64,000 bases of DNA, taken from positions 144,801 to 208,800 of the forward strand of contig CAZCFY010000005.1 in the NCBI GenBank assembly GCA_964498095.1. Reading direction: 5' to 3'. Positions 44,597 to 54,526 of this stretch are shown here, piece after piece. The position numbers and the translations under genes are program-made. The stretch is from SG-bin7 sp964498095 (lineage in GTDB: Bacteria > Bdellovibrionota > Bdellovibrionia > Bdellovibrionales > SG-bin7). A model generated the notes under the pieces. It had not been told where the DNA came from, did no database searches, and saw only the letters and a list, made by a program, of their open reading frames with translations. How positions within the stretch are numbered: position 1 is the stretch's first letter; each line of letters starts with the position of its first letter.

Positions 44597-45475
44597 TCAC
44601 TGCGGCCGACCGTGTCCCAATAAATTTTCCACCACGCTACGGGCCTTTTCAAAATCAAAGCGTTCTTCGGCCCGTGGCCGCTTGGTCTTCCAAGAAAATA
44701 AATACTTATAAGCGCCAACTGCATGTAAGGCTGTATACCCAAAAGTTTTAAAGGAAAGTTTATTCGTAAGTTTTTGCACTTCACGCGGAAACTGCAATCG
44801 GTATTTTTGCAGCACCTCGGATGTCGCTAATTGATTGGCCATCATCCGCTTTAGGTCCAAATCTGCACTCTCGGTGGAAGCATAAAGAGGTTCAGACAAA
44901 CAGGCGTAAGTATACTTTAATAAGATTTTTAATAAAAAGTCATAGTCTTCGACGATACGTAAATGAATATCATACCCCGCCTCTTTGGCGACATCCAATC
45001 GTATCAGGCATGGCCCATGCGGGATCGGTAAGTAATCAGGTGTTGCCATCGCCGCAAAACTTCCCTCGCCAAAACGCCGTACGCCGATCAACCGCCCGTC
45101 AGAATCAATCACCGCTATTGCCGAACACACGAGAGCTGCAGACGAGTGATACTCCAAATATTCCACCTGGCGCGCAACTTTTTCTGGGAACAACCAATCG
45201 TCCGCATCCAAATTGCAGACGTACTTGCCTTTGGCGGAATCCAAACCTTTTTGCCGAGCATAACCGCGCCCGCGATTTTCTCCGCCTAATAATAGACGGA
45301 TCCTGGGGTCATTAAATTCTTCAATTATAGCCGCAGGGCTTGATTGTGAGCCATCGTCTACAATCAAACATTCCCAATTTTGATAAGTCTGGGCTTTTAC
45401 GGACGCTATCGCGCGCGCTAAAGTTTTTTCGTTATTATAGTAAGGAATAATAATTGAAACTAAAGGCGTAGCCAT
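44597..45475 (-). CDS. Family 2 glycosyltransferase
   Basis: The protein has 292 residues. The GT-A fold is clear: VSIIIPYYNNEKTLARAIAS (6-25), VDDGS near 40, and NLDADDW near 97 supplying the DxD metal site. The acceptor region ends in EDYDFLLKI, the usual ED motif with the catalytic base. It should transfer a sugar from a nucleotide-sugar in the cytoplasm, for example to a lipid or surface polysaccharide. It is the last gene of a four-gene operon, starting at the base where the E1 beta stop ends. It has no metabolic link to a dehydrogenase that I can see. Confidence 0.9.
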   Translation of the reverse strand: MATPLVSIIIPYYNNEKTLARAIASVKAQTYQNWECLIVDDGSQSSPAAIIEEFNDPRIRLLLGGENRGRGYARQKGLDSAKGKYVCNLDADDWLFPEKVARQVEYLEYHSSAALVCSAIAVIDSDGRLIGVRRFGEGSFAAMATPDYLPIPHGPCLIRLDVAKEAGYDIHLRIVEDYDFLLKILLKYTYACLSEPLYASTESADLDLKRMMANQLATSEVLQKYRLQFPREVQKLTNKLSFKTFGYTALHAVGAYKYLFSWKTKRPRAEERFDFEKARSVVENLLGHGRPQ

Positions 45476-46527
45476 TACGGACGCTCTTTGACCAATTCCA
45501 AAATTTCTTTCTTGATGTCTTCTTTTTGCGGAACGCTCGCATCTTCAAGATTTGGATGAAGACCAATCGCCGGAACGTTTTTTCCCGCTAATACGCGCGG
45601 AGGCGCATAGATTTGATAAAAAAGCTCATTGGTAACCCGTGATGCCAAGTGTTCACCAAAGTTTGTTACTTCCGTATCTTCGTTAACAAATAAGGCCTTA
45701 TGGGTTTTTAAAACCGAGTTCTTTATAAGTTGCCAATCGTAAGGATAGAGGCTCATAAGATCAATGACCTCAATATTAATATTTTGGCTCTTTAGTTCAT
45801 CCGCAACTTCATTACAAAGTAAAAGCATGCGGCCGTAACTGACGACTGTGAGATCGGTCCCCTCACGCGTGACTTTGCCTTTTCCGATAGGAATATAAAA
45901 CTCTTTAATATCTGGCCAGTTTGGTTTCCATTTTGAACGGTCACCAATGGGTGCATCAATTCGGCCTTTTAAATCTTTTTCCTCGGGTTCACCGGGAAGT
46001 TTTTCCACGCCTCGCACACGAAGAAGCGCTTTGTGTTTTAAAAATAAAACGGGATTGGGATCCTTAATCGCCGAGAGCATTAACCCATACGCATCGTAAG
46101 GCGTCGACGGCATTACAATTTTCCAGCCGGCTAAACGCGTGGCCCAGGCATCAAAGCTATGACTATGATAAAGAGACCCGTGAATTCCTGCACCCACAGG
46201 GGTCATTACGACAATTGGTAAATGAACATTTCCACTCGTGGCCCAATGAATATTGCCGGCATACTTTAGTAAATCAATTGTATTAAAAATATAATCACAA
46301 AATTGAATTTCAGCGACACAGCGGTCTCCTGCCATACCAATACCAATGGCAGCGCCTATAATTCCGCGCTCATCTAAGGGCGAGTTCCAAGTTGTCTTCA
46401 ACCCTTGAGTTGCTGTAAACACTCCGCCTAGGGGTTCACCCACGTCTTGTCCAAAAATATCGGTGACGCCAAGATTTTCCTCGGCAAAATGGAGCGCCAT
46501 ACGAATACTTTGCGCCATGTTTGCCAT
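45475..46527 (-). CDS. 2-oxoacid dehydrogenase E1 component, beta subunit
   Basis: The protein has 350 residues from ATG 46527, with GGAGGAAG upstream and a TAATG overlap with E1 alpha; a start 5 codons earlier is possible. Family features include FGQDVGEPLGGVFTATQGL near 27, ERGIIGAAIGIGMAG, EIQFCDYIFNTIDLL, TPVGAGIHGSLYHSHS and the C-terminal transketolase-like VVSYGRMLLL segment ending in DLMSLYPYDW. It forms the alpha2beta2 thiamine-diphosphate enzyme with the product of the preceding gene. The relatives I know act on pyruvate or branched-chain 2-oxoacids; the substrate cannot be decided here because E2 and E3 genes are absent from the window. Confidence 0.93.
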   Translation of the reverse strand: MANMAQSIRMALHFAEENLGVTDIFGQDVGEPLGGVFTATQGLKTTWNSPLDERGIIGAAIGIGMAGDRCVAEIQFCDYIFNTIDLLKYAGNIHWATSGNVHLPIVVMTPVGAGIHGSLYHSHSFDAWATRLAGWKIVMPSTPYDAYGLMLSAIKDPNPVLFLKHKALLRVRGVEKLPGEPEEKDLKGRIDAPIGDRSKWKPNWPDIKEFYIPIGKGKVTREGTDLTVVSYGRMLLLCNEVADELKSQNINIEVIDLMSLYPYDWQLIKNSVLKTHKALFVNEDTEVTNFGEHLASRVTNELFYQIYAPPRVLAGKNVPAIGLHPNLEDASVPQKEDIKKEILELVKERP

Positions 46528-47540
46528 TAGAACTTCCTCCAATCGCCATTTTCGTTATTGTAGTAGGTGTGATCCCAAACCGAGTCGGCTTCGGGCGAAG
46601 GTTCCATTCGTACTTCCTGGGTCGCGGCCCTCACTTCTTCATCATACTTGGACCAGGCCTTCTCGGCTTGTTCCTTAGAGAGAAGTTTTTGATCTATTAA
46701 TGTTTTTTCAAATTCCTTTACGCAATCAACTGCGGGCGTGTGATTAGCGCCATCGGCGGAAGAGTGGCCATAGAGGCGAGAAAGTTTAAACTCTACAAGC
46801 GCCGGGAGGCGGCTCGTACGCACATATTCCATTTCACGTTTAAGTCCGATGTAAGTTTCGATGGCGTCATTACCGTCGTAGACGGCGGTGCGCATGCGGA
46901 AAGCCTTTCCGCGATCAGCAATGTGCTCTTCGCCGTGTTGCGACTGATAATTTGTCGAAATCCCCCAGCCATTATTTTGGACCGTAATGAGCATCGGTAA
47001 TTCAAAACCAGGTCGTGATGACCAGACAAGTGAACTTGCAAAATCTCCTTCTGCGGTACCCGCATCACCACCGGTGACAACGGTAATACCTTTTCCTTTT
47101 TGGCGGCGCTGGGAAATAGCCGTGCCCACGGCAATGGGATACTGGATTTCAATGGGCGATTTAACGGGCGCTACGTTCCATTCGGGGTAACAATAGTGAT
47201 TTGAAAAATTTCTTCCCCCCGTGCACGGATCGGTTTTTTTATTCATGATGATCCTGATCGCATCCTGAACGGGAATTCCCATCGCTACAAGGGTTGAAGT
47301 GCAGCGATAATGAAGGTGTAACCAATCGTAATCAACACCCTGACCCTTTTTTACGAGCATACCGAGAGCCACGCCAAAGGCTTCTTCACCCGGGCCACCG
47401 ATCCAGAAAAAGGCCTCGCCCAGTTTGTAAATTTGAATTAAGCGCAGCTCTAATACCCGACTCTTGACCATTAGGTCATACATCTTAAGGAGGATCTCGG
47501 GGTCCAACTTGGCTTTCATTGGCGCTTTCTTCTTGGTCAT
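46527..47540 (-). CDS. 2-oxoacid dehydrogenase E1 component, alpha subunit
   Basis: The protein has 337 residues. The thiamine-diphosphate motif reads GGDAGTAEGDFASSLVWSSR, then ITVQNNGWGIST, matching the GDG...NN motif of E1 alpha with GDA in place of GDG. Other landmarks are GGPGEEAFGVALG near 50, HLHYR with the active-site His and DGANH near 265. YGHSSADG contains the phosphorylation-loop-like segment. It starts at the base where the upstream protease stop ends and overlaps E1 beta by one base. Together with E1 beta it decarboxylates a 2-oxoacid and passes the acyl group to a lipoylated E2 encoded elsewhere. Confidence 0.93.
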   Translation of the reverse strand: MTKKKAPMKAKLDPEILLKMYDLMVKSRVLELRLIQIYKLGEAFFWIGGPGEEAFGVALGMLVKKGQGVDYDWLHLHYRCTSTLVAMGIPVQDAIRIIMNKKTDPCTGGRNFSNHYCYPEWNVAPVKSPIEIQYPIAVGTAISQRRQKGKGITVVTGGDAGTAEGDFASSLVWSSRPGFELPMLITVQNNGWGISTNYQSQHGEEHIADRGKAFRMRTAVYDGNDAIETYIGLKREMEYVRTSRLPALVEFKLSRLYGHSSADGANHTPAVDCVKEFEKTLIDQKLLSKEQAEKAWSKYDEEVRAATQEVRMEPSPEADSVWDHTYYNNENGDWRKF

Positions 47541-49666
47541 TACTTCTTCGCTGTTTCGTTGCTGCTATGATCAACCAAGATGAGGGGCTGACCACTTAAT
47601 TTTTGCGCAAGATCAAAGGCAACATTGGCTGCCTCTTTGATATCCGCACGTTTTAAATACTCAGCTGTTTTTTCTTCTTTGCTACCAAATTTAGACTTTT
47701 TCTTTTCCTCTTTTTTATCATCGCCTTCAGGCTTTTCTTTCATGAGCTCGCTAAGTTTCGTAATTTTATTTTTTTCCAGATCCTTAGCTTTTTTGATGTC
47801 TTCAAAAACTTTTTTAAAGTCGGCACTTTCCGCCACGCGATCCGAAGAGCGCTTTTTGAGTTCCTTAACCACATCGTCATTAACAGGTGTCCATTTTCCT
47901 GAACCGTCGCTCACATAAGCTTCCGGAGAAACGAACGGCTCCGTTTTTCTTGGCAGCAATGAGTAGTCCAAAGTTTTCTCGCCAATTTCATCCGTTGAAA
48001 AAACGCTAGGTAAAACAATGTCGGCGTTCACACCGCCATGCTGAGTTGTACTTCCACCAGGAACGAAGAACATTCCTACGGTAATTTTTGTGGCACCCTG
48101 CTTTTTTGGTAATTTTGAAACTTGTTGAATCGTTCCTTTACCAAAGGTGTGATCACCTCCGAGAATAATTCCACGTTTATAGTCTTTTAAAGTTCCGGCC
48201 ACAATCTCGGATGCACTCGCGCTAATGCGGCTCGTGAGGACTACTAGCGGGCCAGCCCAATCTACCGTTGAATCCATATCACCACGGATTTTGTCGCCGT
48301 CAGGGCCGGTCTCTTTTACCACGCCACCTGTTTTAAAAAACAATCCCGCAATATTAACGGCGTCTTCCAAAGAGCCGCCACCATTTGTAGAAAGATCCAG
48401 AACAATGGCATCCACATTCTTAGCGCGGGCTTCGGCCAAAATTTTCTTTAAGTCCCCAGCACTCGAGCGCACTTCACCAAAGGGGCCATCTGACACCGGT
48501 CCACTATAAAAAGACGGCAAATTAACTAAACCAATTTTCTTCTTAACGCCGCCTTCTTCTTTATCTAGGTAAGTAATCGAGGCCGCTTCGTCTTCCAGAT
48601 TAATTTTGTCGCGAATCAACGAAACTTCAAATCGCTTTTGCTCGCTACCGGTTTTGCGTAAAACTACCAGGCGTACCGATGAGCCTTTTGCGCCACGAAT
48701 TTTTTTTACGACATCCCGTAAATCCATTTCCACGACGTTAACTAATTTACCATCCGTACCTTGGCCGACGGCGATGATTTTGTCTTTCGGCTGAAGCTTG
48801 CCAGAAAGTGCTGCCGCCCCACCAGGAATCAGCTGCTCAATCACCGTAAAGCCGTCTTGCGAGCTCAGTGTCGCGCCAATTCCTTCCAAAGATAAACGCA
48901 TGGAGATTTCAAAATCCTCGAGCATATCTTGCGAAAGATAATTTGAATGCGGGTCCAAGGAACGCGCGAAAGCATTTAAATACTGATCGTAAAGCTCACC
49001 AAGCTTATCGGCCTTAGACATTTTGGTGATTTCAAACTCCTCAGCGTCACCTTCTTTGGGTTTTGCCGGGGCCGGTGAGTCATCGTAACGGCGGTTGGCG
49101 CGCTCGTAGCGCTTAAGCGTATTTGTTTTTGCTTCGTCCAGTTTAAGACCTGTTTGCAAATAAGTAGCGATCTGAAACTGCAAGTATTTTTTATGAAACG
49201 CGTTGAGTTCTTCTTTTGTTTTCGAATATTTGCGCTTATCGGGATCTAGCATTAGTTCGGTTTTTTTATCAAACTTAAAGTTCTTATCGGTAAGGTAGGT
49301 TTTTGCAAAGTCGTAGCGTTCTTTAACACGCTTTCCAAGTACGCCTTCGATCTCTTCCAAAAAATCACACTTACGGTTTTGTACCTGCACGATGGAGTTT
49401 TGCAGCTTCTGTTCGATGGCTTTTACGTCACTATCAAGTAAATAAAGTTTTGAACGGTCGAGCGTTTTTAAATATTGTTCGCGAATACGATTTTCGATTT
49501 GCTTTAAAGATTCGGGGCCAATTCCACGCATGCCCTTGTAACTGATATGATTTGCTAGAAAATGACCTTGGATTAAGGAAATGTTGCCACACTCCAAGGG
49601 AATTGCCTGTGCAATCGTAACACCAAAAAATATCAACACGCCGCTAATAAAATGAGAAAACTTCAC
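47540..49666 (-). CDS. prc: Tail-specific (C-terminal processing) protease, S41 family
   Basis: The protein has 708 residues, starting with GTG 49666 (AAAGGGGA upstream) and a Sec signal (KFSHFISGVLIFFGVTIAQA). An N-terminal helical region (about 30-230) precedes a PDZ domain (about 245-335; GIGATLSSQDGF, LQPKDKIIAVGQG). The S41 core follows: DLSTNGGGSLEDAV, SRISASASEIVAG with the catalytic Ser, and GGDHTFGKGTIQQV with the catalytic Lys. The C-terminal tail is Lys/Glu-rich. The layout is that of E. coli Prc rather than CtpA. It trims periplasmic and envelope proteins from the C-terminus. It is the first gene of the operon with E1. Confidence 0.93.
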   Translation of the reverse strand: MKFSHFISGVLIFFGVTIAQAIPLECGNISLIQGHFLANHISYKGMRGIGPESLKQIENRIREQYLKTLDRSKLYLLDSDVKAIEQKLQNSIVQVQNRKCDFLEEIEGVLGKRVKERYDFAKTYLTDKNFKFDKKTELMLDPDKRKYSKTKEELNAFHKKYLQFQIATYLQTGLKLDEAKTNTLKRYERANRRYDDSPAPAKPKEGDAEEFEITKMSKADKLGELYDQYLNAFARSLDPHSNYLSQDMLEDFEISMRLSLEGIGATLSSQDGFTVIEQLIPGGAAALSGKLQPKDKIIAVGQGTDGKLVNVVEMDLRDVVKKIRGAKGSSVRLVVLRKTGSEQKRFEVSLIRDKINLEDEAASITYLDKEEGGVKKKIGLVNLPSFYSGPVSDGPFGEVRSSAGDLKKILAEARAKNVDAIVLDLSTNGGGSLEDAVNIAGLFFKTGGVVKETGPDGDKIRGDMDSTVDWAGPLVVLTSRISASASEIVAGTLKDYKRGIILGGDHTFGKGTIQQVSKLPKKQGATKITVGMFFVPGGSTTQHGGVNADIVLPSVFSTDEIGEKTLDYSLLPRKTEPFVSPEAYVSDGSGKWTPVNDDVVKELKKRSSDRVAESADFKKVFEDIKKAKDLEKNKITKLSELMKEKPEGDDKKEEKKKSKFGSKEEKTAEYLKRADIKEAANVAFDLAQKLSGQPLILVDHSSNETAKK

Positions 49667-49757
49667 GCTGTCCCCTTTGCTGCCAGAGTACCTTAGTCCG
49701 ACCTTATGTAATTACACCATATTCATATCGGAATAAATCTATAACATTGAGAGAAGA

Positions 49758-52505
49758 CTAGCTCTTTTGCTTTATAGCACTTTGCGGCGATTGTTTGCGC
49801 GCCGGCTTTTTGGGAGGCGCTTTTTGCGTGATGTCGACGACCGTTGCCTCGGTTTTATCCACTTTTGCTTTGCCCTTCCCTTTTTTGTTAAGTTTAGGGG
49901 CTAAAAGTTCAATTGTTTTTTCGACAGTGAGATTATTGGGATCTTGGTCCTGTCCCAAAGAGACATTAATTTTGCCACATTTTATGTAAGGCCCATATTT
50001 GCCGTCCATGAGTTGCATGGCGTCGCCCGTTTCAGGATGATTCCCCAGCTCTTTTAGAACTTTCGAACGGCCCCGTCCCTTCTTTTCTTGTGCAAAAAGT
50101 TCTAGAGCCCGCTTTAGCGTCACTTCCAAAAAGTTTTCCGACTTAGGGATCGAACGGTAATCGCCATCGCAAACGACATAGGGACCAAATCGGCCAAGGC
50201 CAAGTTTAATTTCCTTTTTCAATTCTGGGTGCATGCCCAATTTTTTAGGCAGCGCTAAAAGTGATAACGCTTGATCTAACGAAAGATTCGCTGGGTCCAT
50301 GGGTGGCGGAACCGACATGCGCTTAATTTTTGGTTTCTCGGCTTTTTCGCCTTTTTTACCCTTAGTGGCCTTCTCACCTTCAACATCTCCCAGCTGAACG
50401 TAAGGTCCAAAGCGCCCGCTAAGAACATAAATTGGCAGTCCAGTTTCTGGATCTTTACCAAGAGCATCCGCACCGTTAATTTTTTGATCAATTAATTTAT
50501 TCGCCGATTCGGGAGTCACGTCACTGGGGGATTGGCTTTCAGGAATAGACGCACAGACTTCTTCGCCCTTATCTTTGCGGCAAACATAAGCGCCGTAACG
50601 TCCCACGCGAAAATCTAATCCCTTAAAGCCCGGCAAGTCCACCGAGCGAGCTTCGTCGGGATCAATATTTTTTTCTTGTTTGGCGATGGTTGATTTTAAT
50701 CCGTCATTGCCAAAGTAAACACTGTTTAAATACTTAATATTATCAAGGTCACCTTCGGCAATATCATCCAGCGCCTTTTCCATTTCCGAAGTAAATTTTA
50801 AATCTACATATTTAGGCAAATGATTTTTTAATAGTTTTGAGACAACGAGCGCCGTAAATGTCGGAGCTAAAGAGTTATTCACTTTCTTTACGTAACCGCG
50901 GTCAATGATTGTGCCGATAACTGCGGCATAAGTTGAGGGACGGCCAATCCCCTCTTTTTCCATGGTCTGCACCAGGCCCGCCTCGGTGTAGCGGCTTGGC
51001 GGGCGAGTTTCGTGCCCCGTGGTCACGATATTTACGCATTTTACTTTTTCGCCTTTTTTTAATGGCGGAAGCCGCATCTCGCGCTCACTTAATGCTTCTT
51101 CTTGTTCGTCTTCACTTTCTACATACGCGCGTAAAAATCCTGGGAACTCAATAATCATTCCACTGGCGGCAAAGGTACCTTTACCGACGCTTAATTTTAC
51201 CGAGGTTGATTTTTGGCGGGAATCCACCATTTGGCAACCGACGGTGCGCATCCAAATAAGTTCATAAAGTTTTAAGTGAACACCTTTTAATTTTGCATCG
51301 GCGGGATCCACAAATTCGCTGCCGGCGGGACGAATCGCTTCATGCGCTTCTTGCGCGCCTTTTACTTTTTTACCCTCGTACTTTCGGGGTTCTTTAGGCA
51401 GATAATCTTTTCCGTATTTTTCTATGATACAAGCCCTGGCGGCTTCGATTGCTTGGTCAGAAAGAAAAGTTGAATCCGTACGCATGTAGGTGATTAACCC
51501 TTCCTCGTAAAGATTTTGTGCAACACTCATCGTCTCGCGCGCGCTGAGTCCCAGTTTTCTGTTCGCCTCTTGCTGTAAGGTTGAGGTAATAAATGGGGGC
51601 GCGGGCTTTCTGGTAATCGGCTTTTCTTCGACTTCAGTAACTTCAAAGTCCTGATTTTTTAATTCATTTGAGATTTTTTTTGCTTTTGCTTCATCAAGAT
51701 GGAGATATTTTTTTCTATCCGGTAATAATTCACCTGTGGTTCCATCAAAATCCTTACCGACTACAATTTTTTGATCATCATAGGCCGTGAGTCTTGTGTT
51801 AAAACTAATCTTAGATTTTTCGCACTCACCCTCTAAAGACCAAAACTGCGAGGGTTTAAATATAAGGCGTTCCATCTCCCGTTCGGCAATTAAGCGAACA
51901 GCCACCGATTGCACGCGGCCGGCGGAAAGGCCATAAGCGATTTTCTTCCATATTAATGGAGAAATCGAGTAGCCAATAATTCTGTCTAATATACGGCGAG
52001 CTTCTTGTGCGCGCACGAGTTGCTCGTCGACTTTTCGAGGCGAGGCAATCGCTTTTTGGATGGCATCTTTAGTAATCTCATGAAACACAATGCGCTTTAC
52101 GGGAACCTTCGGTTTTAAAAGCTCAAGCAAATGCCACGAGATACTTTCCCCTTCGCGGTCTTCGTCCGTCGCGAGGATTAGCTCATCCGCATCTAATAGC
52201 GCCTTTTTAAGATCCGAAACGATTTTCTCTTTTTTCTTGGGTATACAATAGATAGGTTCAAAATCCTCGTCGACATTAACCCCTAAGGTCGCCCACGATT
52301 CCTTTTTAAACTTTTCCGGGATAGCCTTGGCTGACTCGGGTAAATCGCGCACGTGACCCATGCAAGACTGAACGGTGTAATCGCGGCCAAGAAATTTACG
52401 AATAGTTTTCGCCTTCGTCGGCGACTCGACGATTACTAGGCGCTTTAAACTAGAACCTGACGCCTTCTCTTTTGAATCTGACTTAATCTTTGCTACTTTT
52501 GCCAT
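49758..52505 (-). CDS. topA: DNA topoisomerase I (type IA)
   Basis: The protein has 915 residues. The Toprim domain opens VIVESPTKAKTIRKFLG (28-44) with acidic triad DEDREGE near 125, and the active-site Tyr lies in GLITYMRTDST. ARRILDRIIGYSISPLIWKK and RVQSVAVRLIAERE are typical. The C-terminus lacks the Cys4 zinc fingers of E. coli TopA and instead has four repeats with G-R/K-F/Y-G-P/A-Y (GRYGAYVCR, GRFGPYVQLGD, GRFGPYVVCDGD, GKYGPYIKCGK), ending in a Lys/Pro-rich tail. It relaxes negative supercoils. It is not coupled to the neighbouring protease gene. Confidence 0.97.
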   Translation of the reverse strand: MAKVAKIKSDSKEKASGSSLKRLVIVESPTKAKTIRKFLGRDYTVQSCMGHVRDLPESAKAIPEKFKKESWATLGVNVDEDFEPIYCIPKKKEKIVSDLKKALLDADELILATDEDREGESISWHLLELLKPKVPVKRIVFHEITKDAIQKAIASPRKVDEQLVRAQEARRILDRIIGYSISPLIWKKIAYGLSAGRVQSVAVRLIAEREMERLIFKPSQFWSLEGECEKSKISFNTRLTAYDDQKIVVGKDFDGTTGELLPDRKKYLHLDEAKAKKISNELKNQDFEVTEVEEKPITRKPAPPFITSTLQQEANRKLGLSARETMSVAQNLYEEGLITYMRTDSTFLSDQAIEAARACIIEKYGKDYLPKEPRKYEGKKVKGAQEAHEAIRPAGSEFVDPADAKLKGVHLKLYELIWMRTVGCQMVDSRQKSTSVKLSVGKGTFAASGMIIEFPGFLRAYVESEDEQEEALSEREMRLPPLKKGEKVKCVNIVTTGHETRPPSRYTEAGLVQTMEKEGIGRPSTYAAVIGTIIDRGYVKKVNNSLAPTFTALVVSKLLKNHLPKYVDLKFTSEMEKALDDIAEGDLDNIKYLNSVYFGNDGLKSTIAKQEKNIDPDEARSVDLPGFKGLDFRVGRYGAYVCRKDKGEEVCASIPESQSPSDVTPESANKLIDQKINGADALGKDPETGLPIYVLSGRFGPYVQLGDVEGEKATKGKKGEKAEKPKIKRMSVPPPMDPANLSLDQALSLLALPKKLGMHPELKKEIKLGLGRFGPYVVCDGDYRSIPKSENFLEVTLKRALELFAQEKKGRGRSKVLKELGNHPETGDAMQLMDGKYGPYIKCGKINVSLGQDQDPNNLTVEKTIELLAPKLNKKGKGKAKVDKTEATVVDITQKAPPKKPARKQSPQSAIKQKS

Positions 52506-52643
52506 TCACCTAGACGAACGTATGTTCCCAATAAAAATTCGTTACTATTTAAAATCAATGTAATCGTTCCTGCTTGCAAGAAAATTCTGATCAAGTGTAG
52601 CCTAAAGGAATAATGCACCTTATCAGCGGACGGTCCAGTCAGT

Positions 52644-53417
52644 ATGAAACCAATTTCAGAATTTGACCCAAAAAATGTGGAAATAATATTTACGGATATT
52701 GACGATACCCTGACTGATTCAGGGCAGTTAGGCGAGGCGGCTTATTCCGCCTTATGGGCGCTAAAAAATAAGGGATTCAAAGTAGTTCCGGTCACAGGTC
52801 GGCCTGCGGGATGGTGCGAGATGATAGCTCGATTTTGGCCCGTAGATGCGGTCGTGGGAGAAAATGGCGCGTTCTATTTTTCTTACAAAAACAAAAAAAT
52901 GCACCGTTACTTCAGCATTCCCACCAAAAAATACCGCCACCAAAAACGTAAACTTTTGAAGTTAGAAAAAGAAATTCTAAAAAAAGTGCGCGGCACCGCT
53001 GTTGCTTCCGATCAGTTTTGCCGCCTTTTTGATCTGGCTATCGATTTTTGCGAAGATGTAAAACCCCTACCGATCGATGCAGCGGTAAAAATAAAAAAGA
53101 TTTTCGAAGATCACGGCGCGCACGCAAAAATTAGCTCGATCCATGTCAACGGATGGTTAGGAAATTTTAACAAATTAAAAACTTGTTTACGTTGGGCTAA
53201 GCGGGAACTTAAAATTGATCTCAAGAAGCATAACAGGAAGGCTTTATTTGTGGGTGACTCGCCTAATGATGAACCAATGTTTAAATTTTTCGAAAACTCC
53301 ATAGCCGTCGCTAATATTGATAAATTTTTATCACAAATCGAACACACACCTAATTTCGTGACGGCGTCTCCCGGTGGCAAAGGATTTGCCGAGATCGCGA
53401 AAATTTTATGCCGCTAA
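52644..53417 (+). CDS. HAD-IIB family phosphatase
   Basis: The protein has 257 residues. Motif I is FTDIDDTL (16-23, nucleophile Asp 18 and acid Asp 20), motif II is VTGRPAGWCE near 51, motif III a Lys near 190, and motif IV ALFVGDSPNDEPMF near 204. GENGAFYF after motif II matches the C2B-cap HAD subfamily, which includes sucrose- and mannosylglycerate-phosphate phosphatases. It dephosphorylates a small phosphate ester in the cytoplasm, substrate unknown. The start has no clear Shine-Dalgarno. Its stop overlaps the next gene by 10 bp. Confidence 0.9.
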   Translation: MKPISEFDPKNVEIIFTDIDDTLTDSGQLGEAAYSALWALKNKGFKVVPVTGRPAGWCEMIARFWPVDAVVGENGAFYFSYKNKKMHRYFSIPTKKYRHQKRKLLKLEKEILKKVRGTAVASDQFCRLFDLAIDFCEDVKPLPIDAAVKIKKIFEDHGAHAKISSIHVNGWLGNFNKLKTCLRWAKRELKIDLKKHNRKALFVGDSPNDEPMFKFFENSIAVANIDKFLSQIEHTPNFVTASPGGKGFAEIAKILCR

Positions 53418-54526
53418 AGTTTTTTTTACCCGCACTCCTGGCGGCAAGCTTTAATTTTTCTTTTGCCGCGGCCGCTGCGGGTCAGAGTAAACCCGCCGGC
53501 AAAAGCAAACCCGCGGAGAAAGGTCCGGTGCTAAAAGGCAAGTCGCCGGCAGTAACTAAGGACAACTCAGCTCCCAAAGCCCCGACCAAGAAGCTCGCGC
53601 CGCAAATCACCACCAAGAAGCCCGCGCCGCAAGCGGCGCCCAGAAAACCATCACCTAATAACCCTACGGCCACAGGAGAAAAAATAATTATTCCCGAGGG
53701 CCACGCTGATGATTCCAACAAACGGGTCACAGTAAAACCCGTGCCTGGCTGTACAAATATGGATGAACCACGCACGATTGGCCGTTTATCTTATATGTCT
53801 TTAGCCTCAAAGGACGGGGCTTGTGTCGTAAGTATTTCCTATACTCACACAGATGGCATAATCAATAATTGGACTTTCGACACCCAAGGTAAAATGCTTT
53901 TTTCCGTGGATAAAGATGATAATAAGGGAAACTCATTCACAGCTATGCACCAAACTTTGTTTTTTCCCGCCAATGCCTCACCGAGGATTGAAAATTTGAA
54001 CACCGATCCGCCGACTTTAAAGGTCACCGCCGCTAACGGCAGCGAATTGTTTTTTGATATTAATAAGGGCGAGTTTATGCCAAATTCCGTGCCGTATGTT
54101 AAGACAATTTCTCATTTCCAAATGAACGAAGAAATCACTCAGATGACAGGTGAACTGCGCGGAAAAATGCATGGAGAAAAAGTAAAGTATGTGGATACAA
54201 CTCCCATACGCGATTTAGTCACGGTAGAAAATTCTAATGGGAATTTCATTTATTATACGGCTAAGTTTGGTCAGTCGCCGGAATGTGTTAGAAATTGGAG
54301 CGCGGAATATCGCGGTCAATCTGCTACGGGCGCGAGGAAGGTTTGCACTTTTGTGTCTGATAAACTATTCCGTGGCTATCCAAAAAACCCAGACCGCTAT
54401 AATTTAAATATTTCAAAAGAATCTCTAACCAAGCTAGAAAAGGAAACCTGCAATACACAAGACAGTTGGAGTAAGGGCGTGTACCCAAAAGCCGGCGAGA
54501 GCGCACCGACAGGTCTTACTAAATAG
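53408..54526 (+). CDS. Exported hypothetical protein with Lys/Pro/Ala-rich N-terminal region
   Basis: The protein has 372 residues with a signal peptide (MPLKFFLPALLAASFNFSFAAAAA). Residues of about 25-95 are low complexity (Lys, Pro, Ala, Thr; TKKPAPQAAPRKPSP), probably a disordered spacer like those that cross the periplasm or bind peptidoglycan. Residues of about 100-360 are beta-rich with three cysteines (PGCTNM, GACVVS, VCTFVS) and no catalytic motif I recognise. It overlaps the HAD phosphatase by 10 bp and is probably cotranscribed. It is an envelope protein of unknown role. Confidence 0.7.
   Translation: MPLKFFLPALLAASFNFSFAAAAAGQSKPAGKSKPAEKGPVLKGKSPAVTKDNSAPKAPTKKLAPQITTKKPAPQAAPRKPSPNNPTATGEKIIIPEGHADDSNKRVTVKPVPGCTNMDEPRTIGRLSYMSLASKDGACVVSISYTHTDGIINNWTFDTQGKMLFSVDKDDNKGNSFTAMHQTLFFPANASPRIENLNTDPPTLKVTAANGSELFFDINKGEFMPNSVPYVKTISHFQMNEEITQMTGELRGKMHGEKVKYVDTTPIRDLVTVENSNGNFIYYTAKFGQSPECVRNWSAEYRGQSATGARKVCTFVSDKLFRGYPKNPDRYNLNISKESLTKLEKETCNTQDSWSKGVYPKAGESAPTGLTK

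Noticed and set aside
44437..44751. 104-codon open frame crossing the structured gap into the glycosyltransferase gene
   Set aside because: The composition is not protein-like, and half lies antisense to a real gene.
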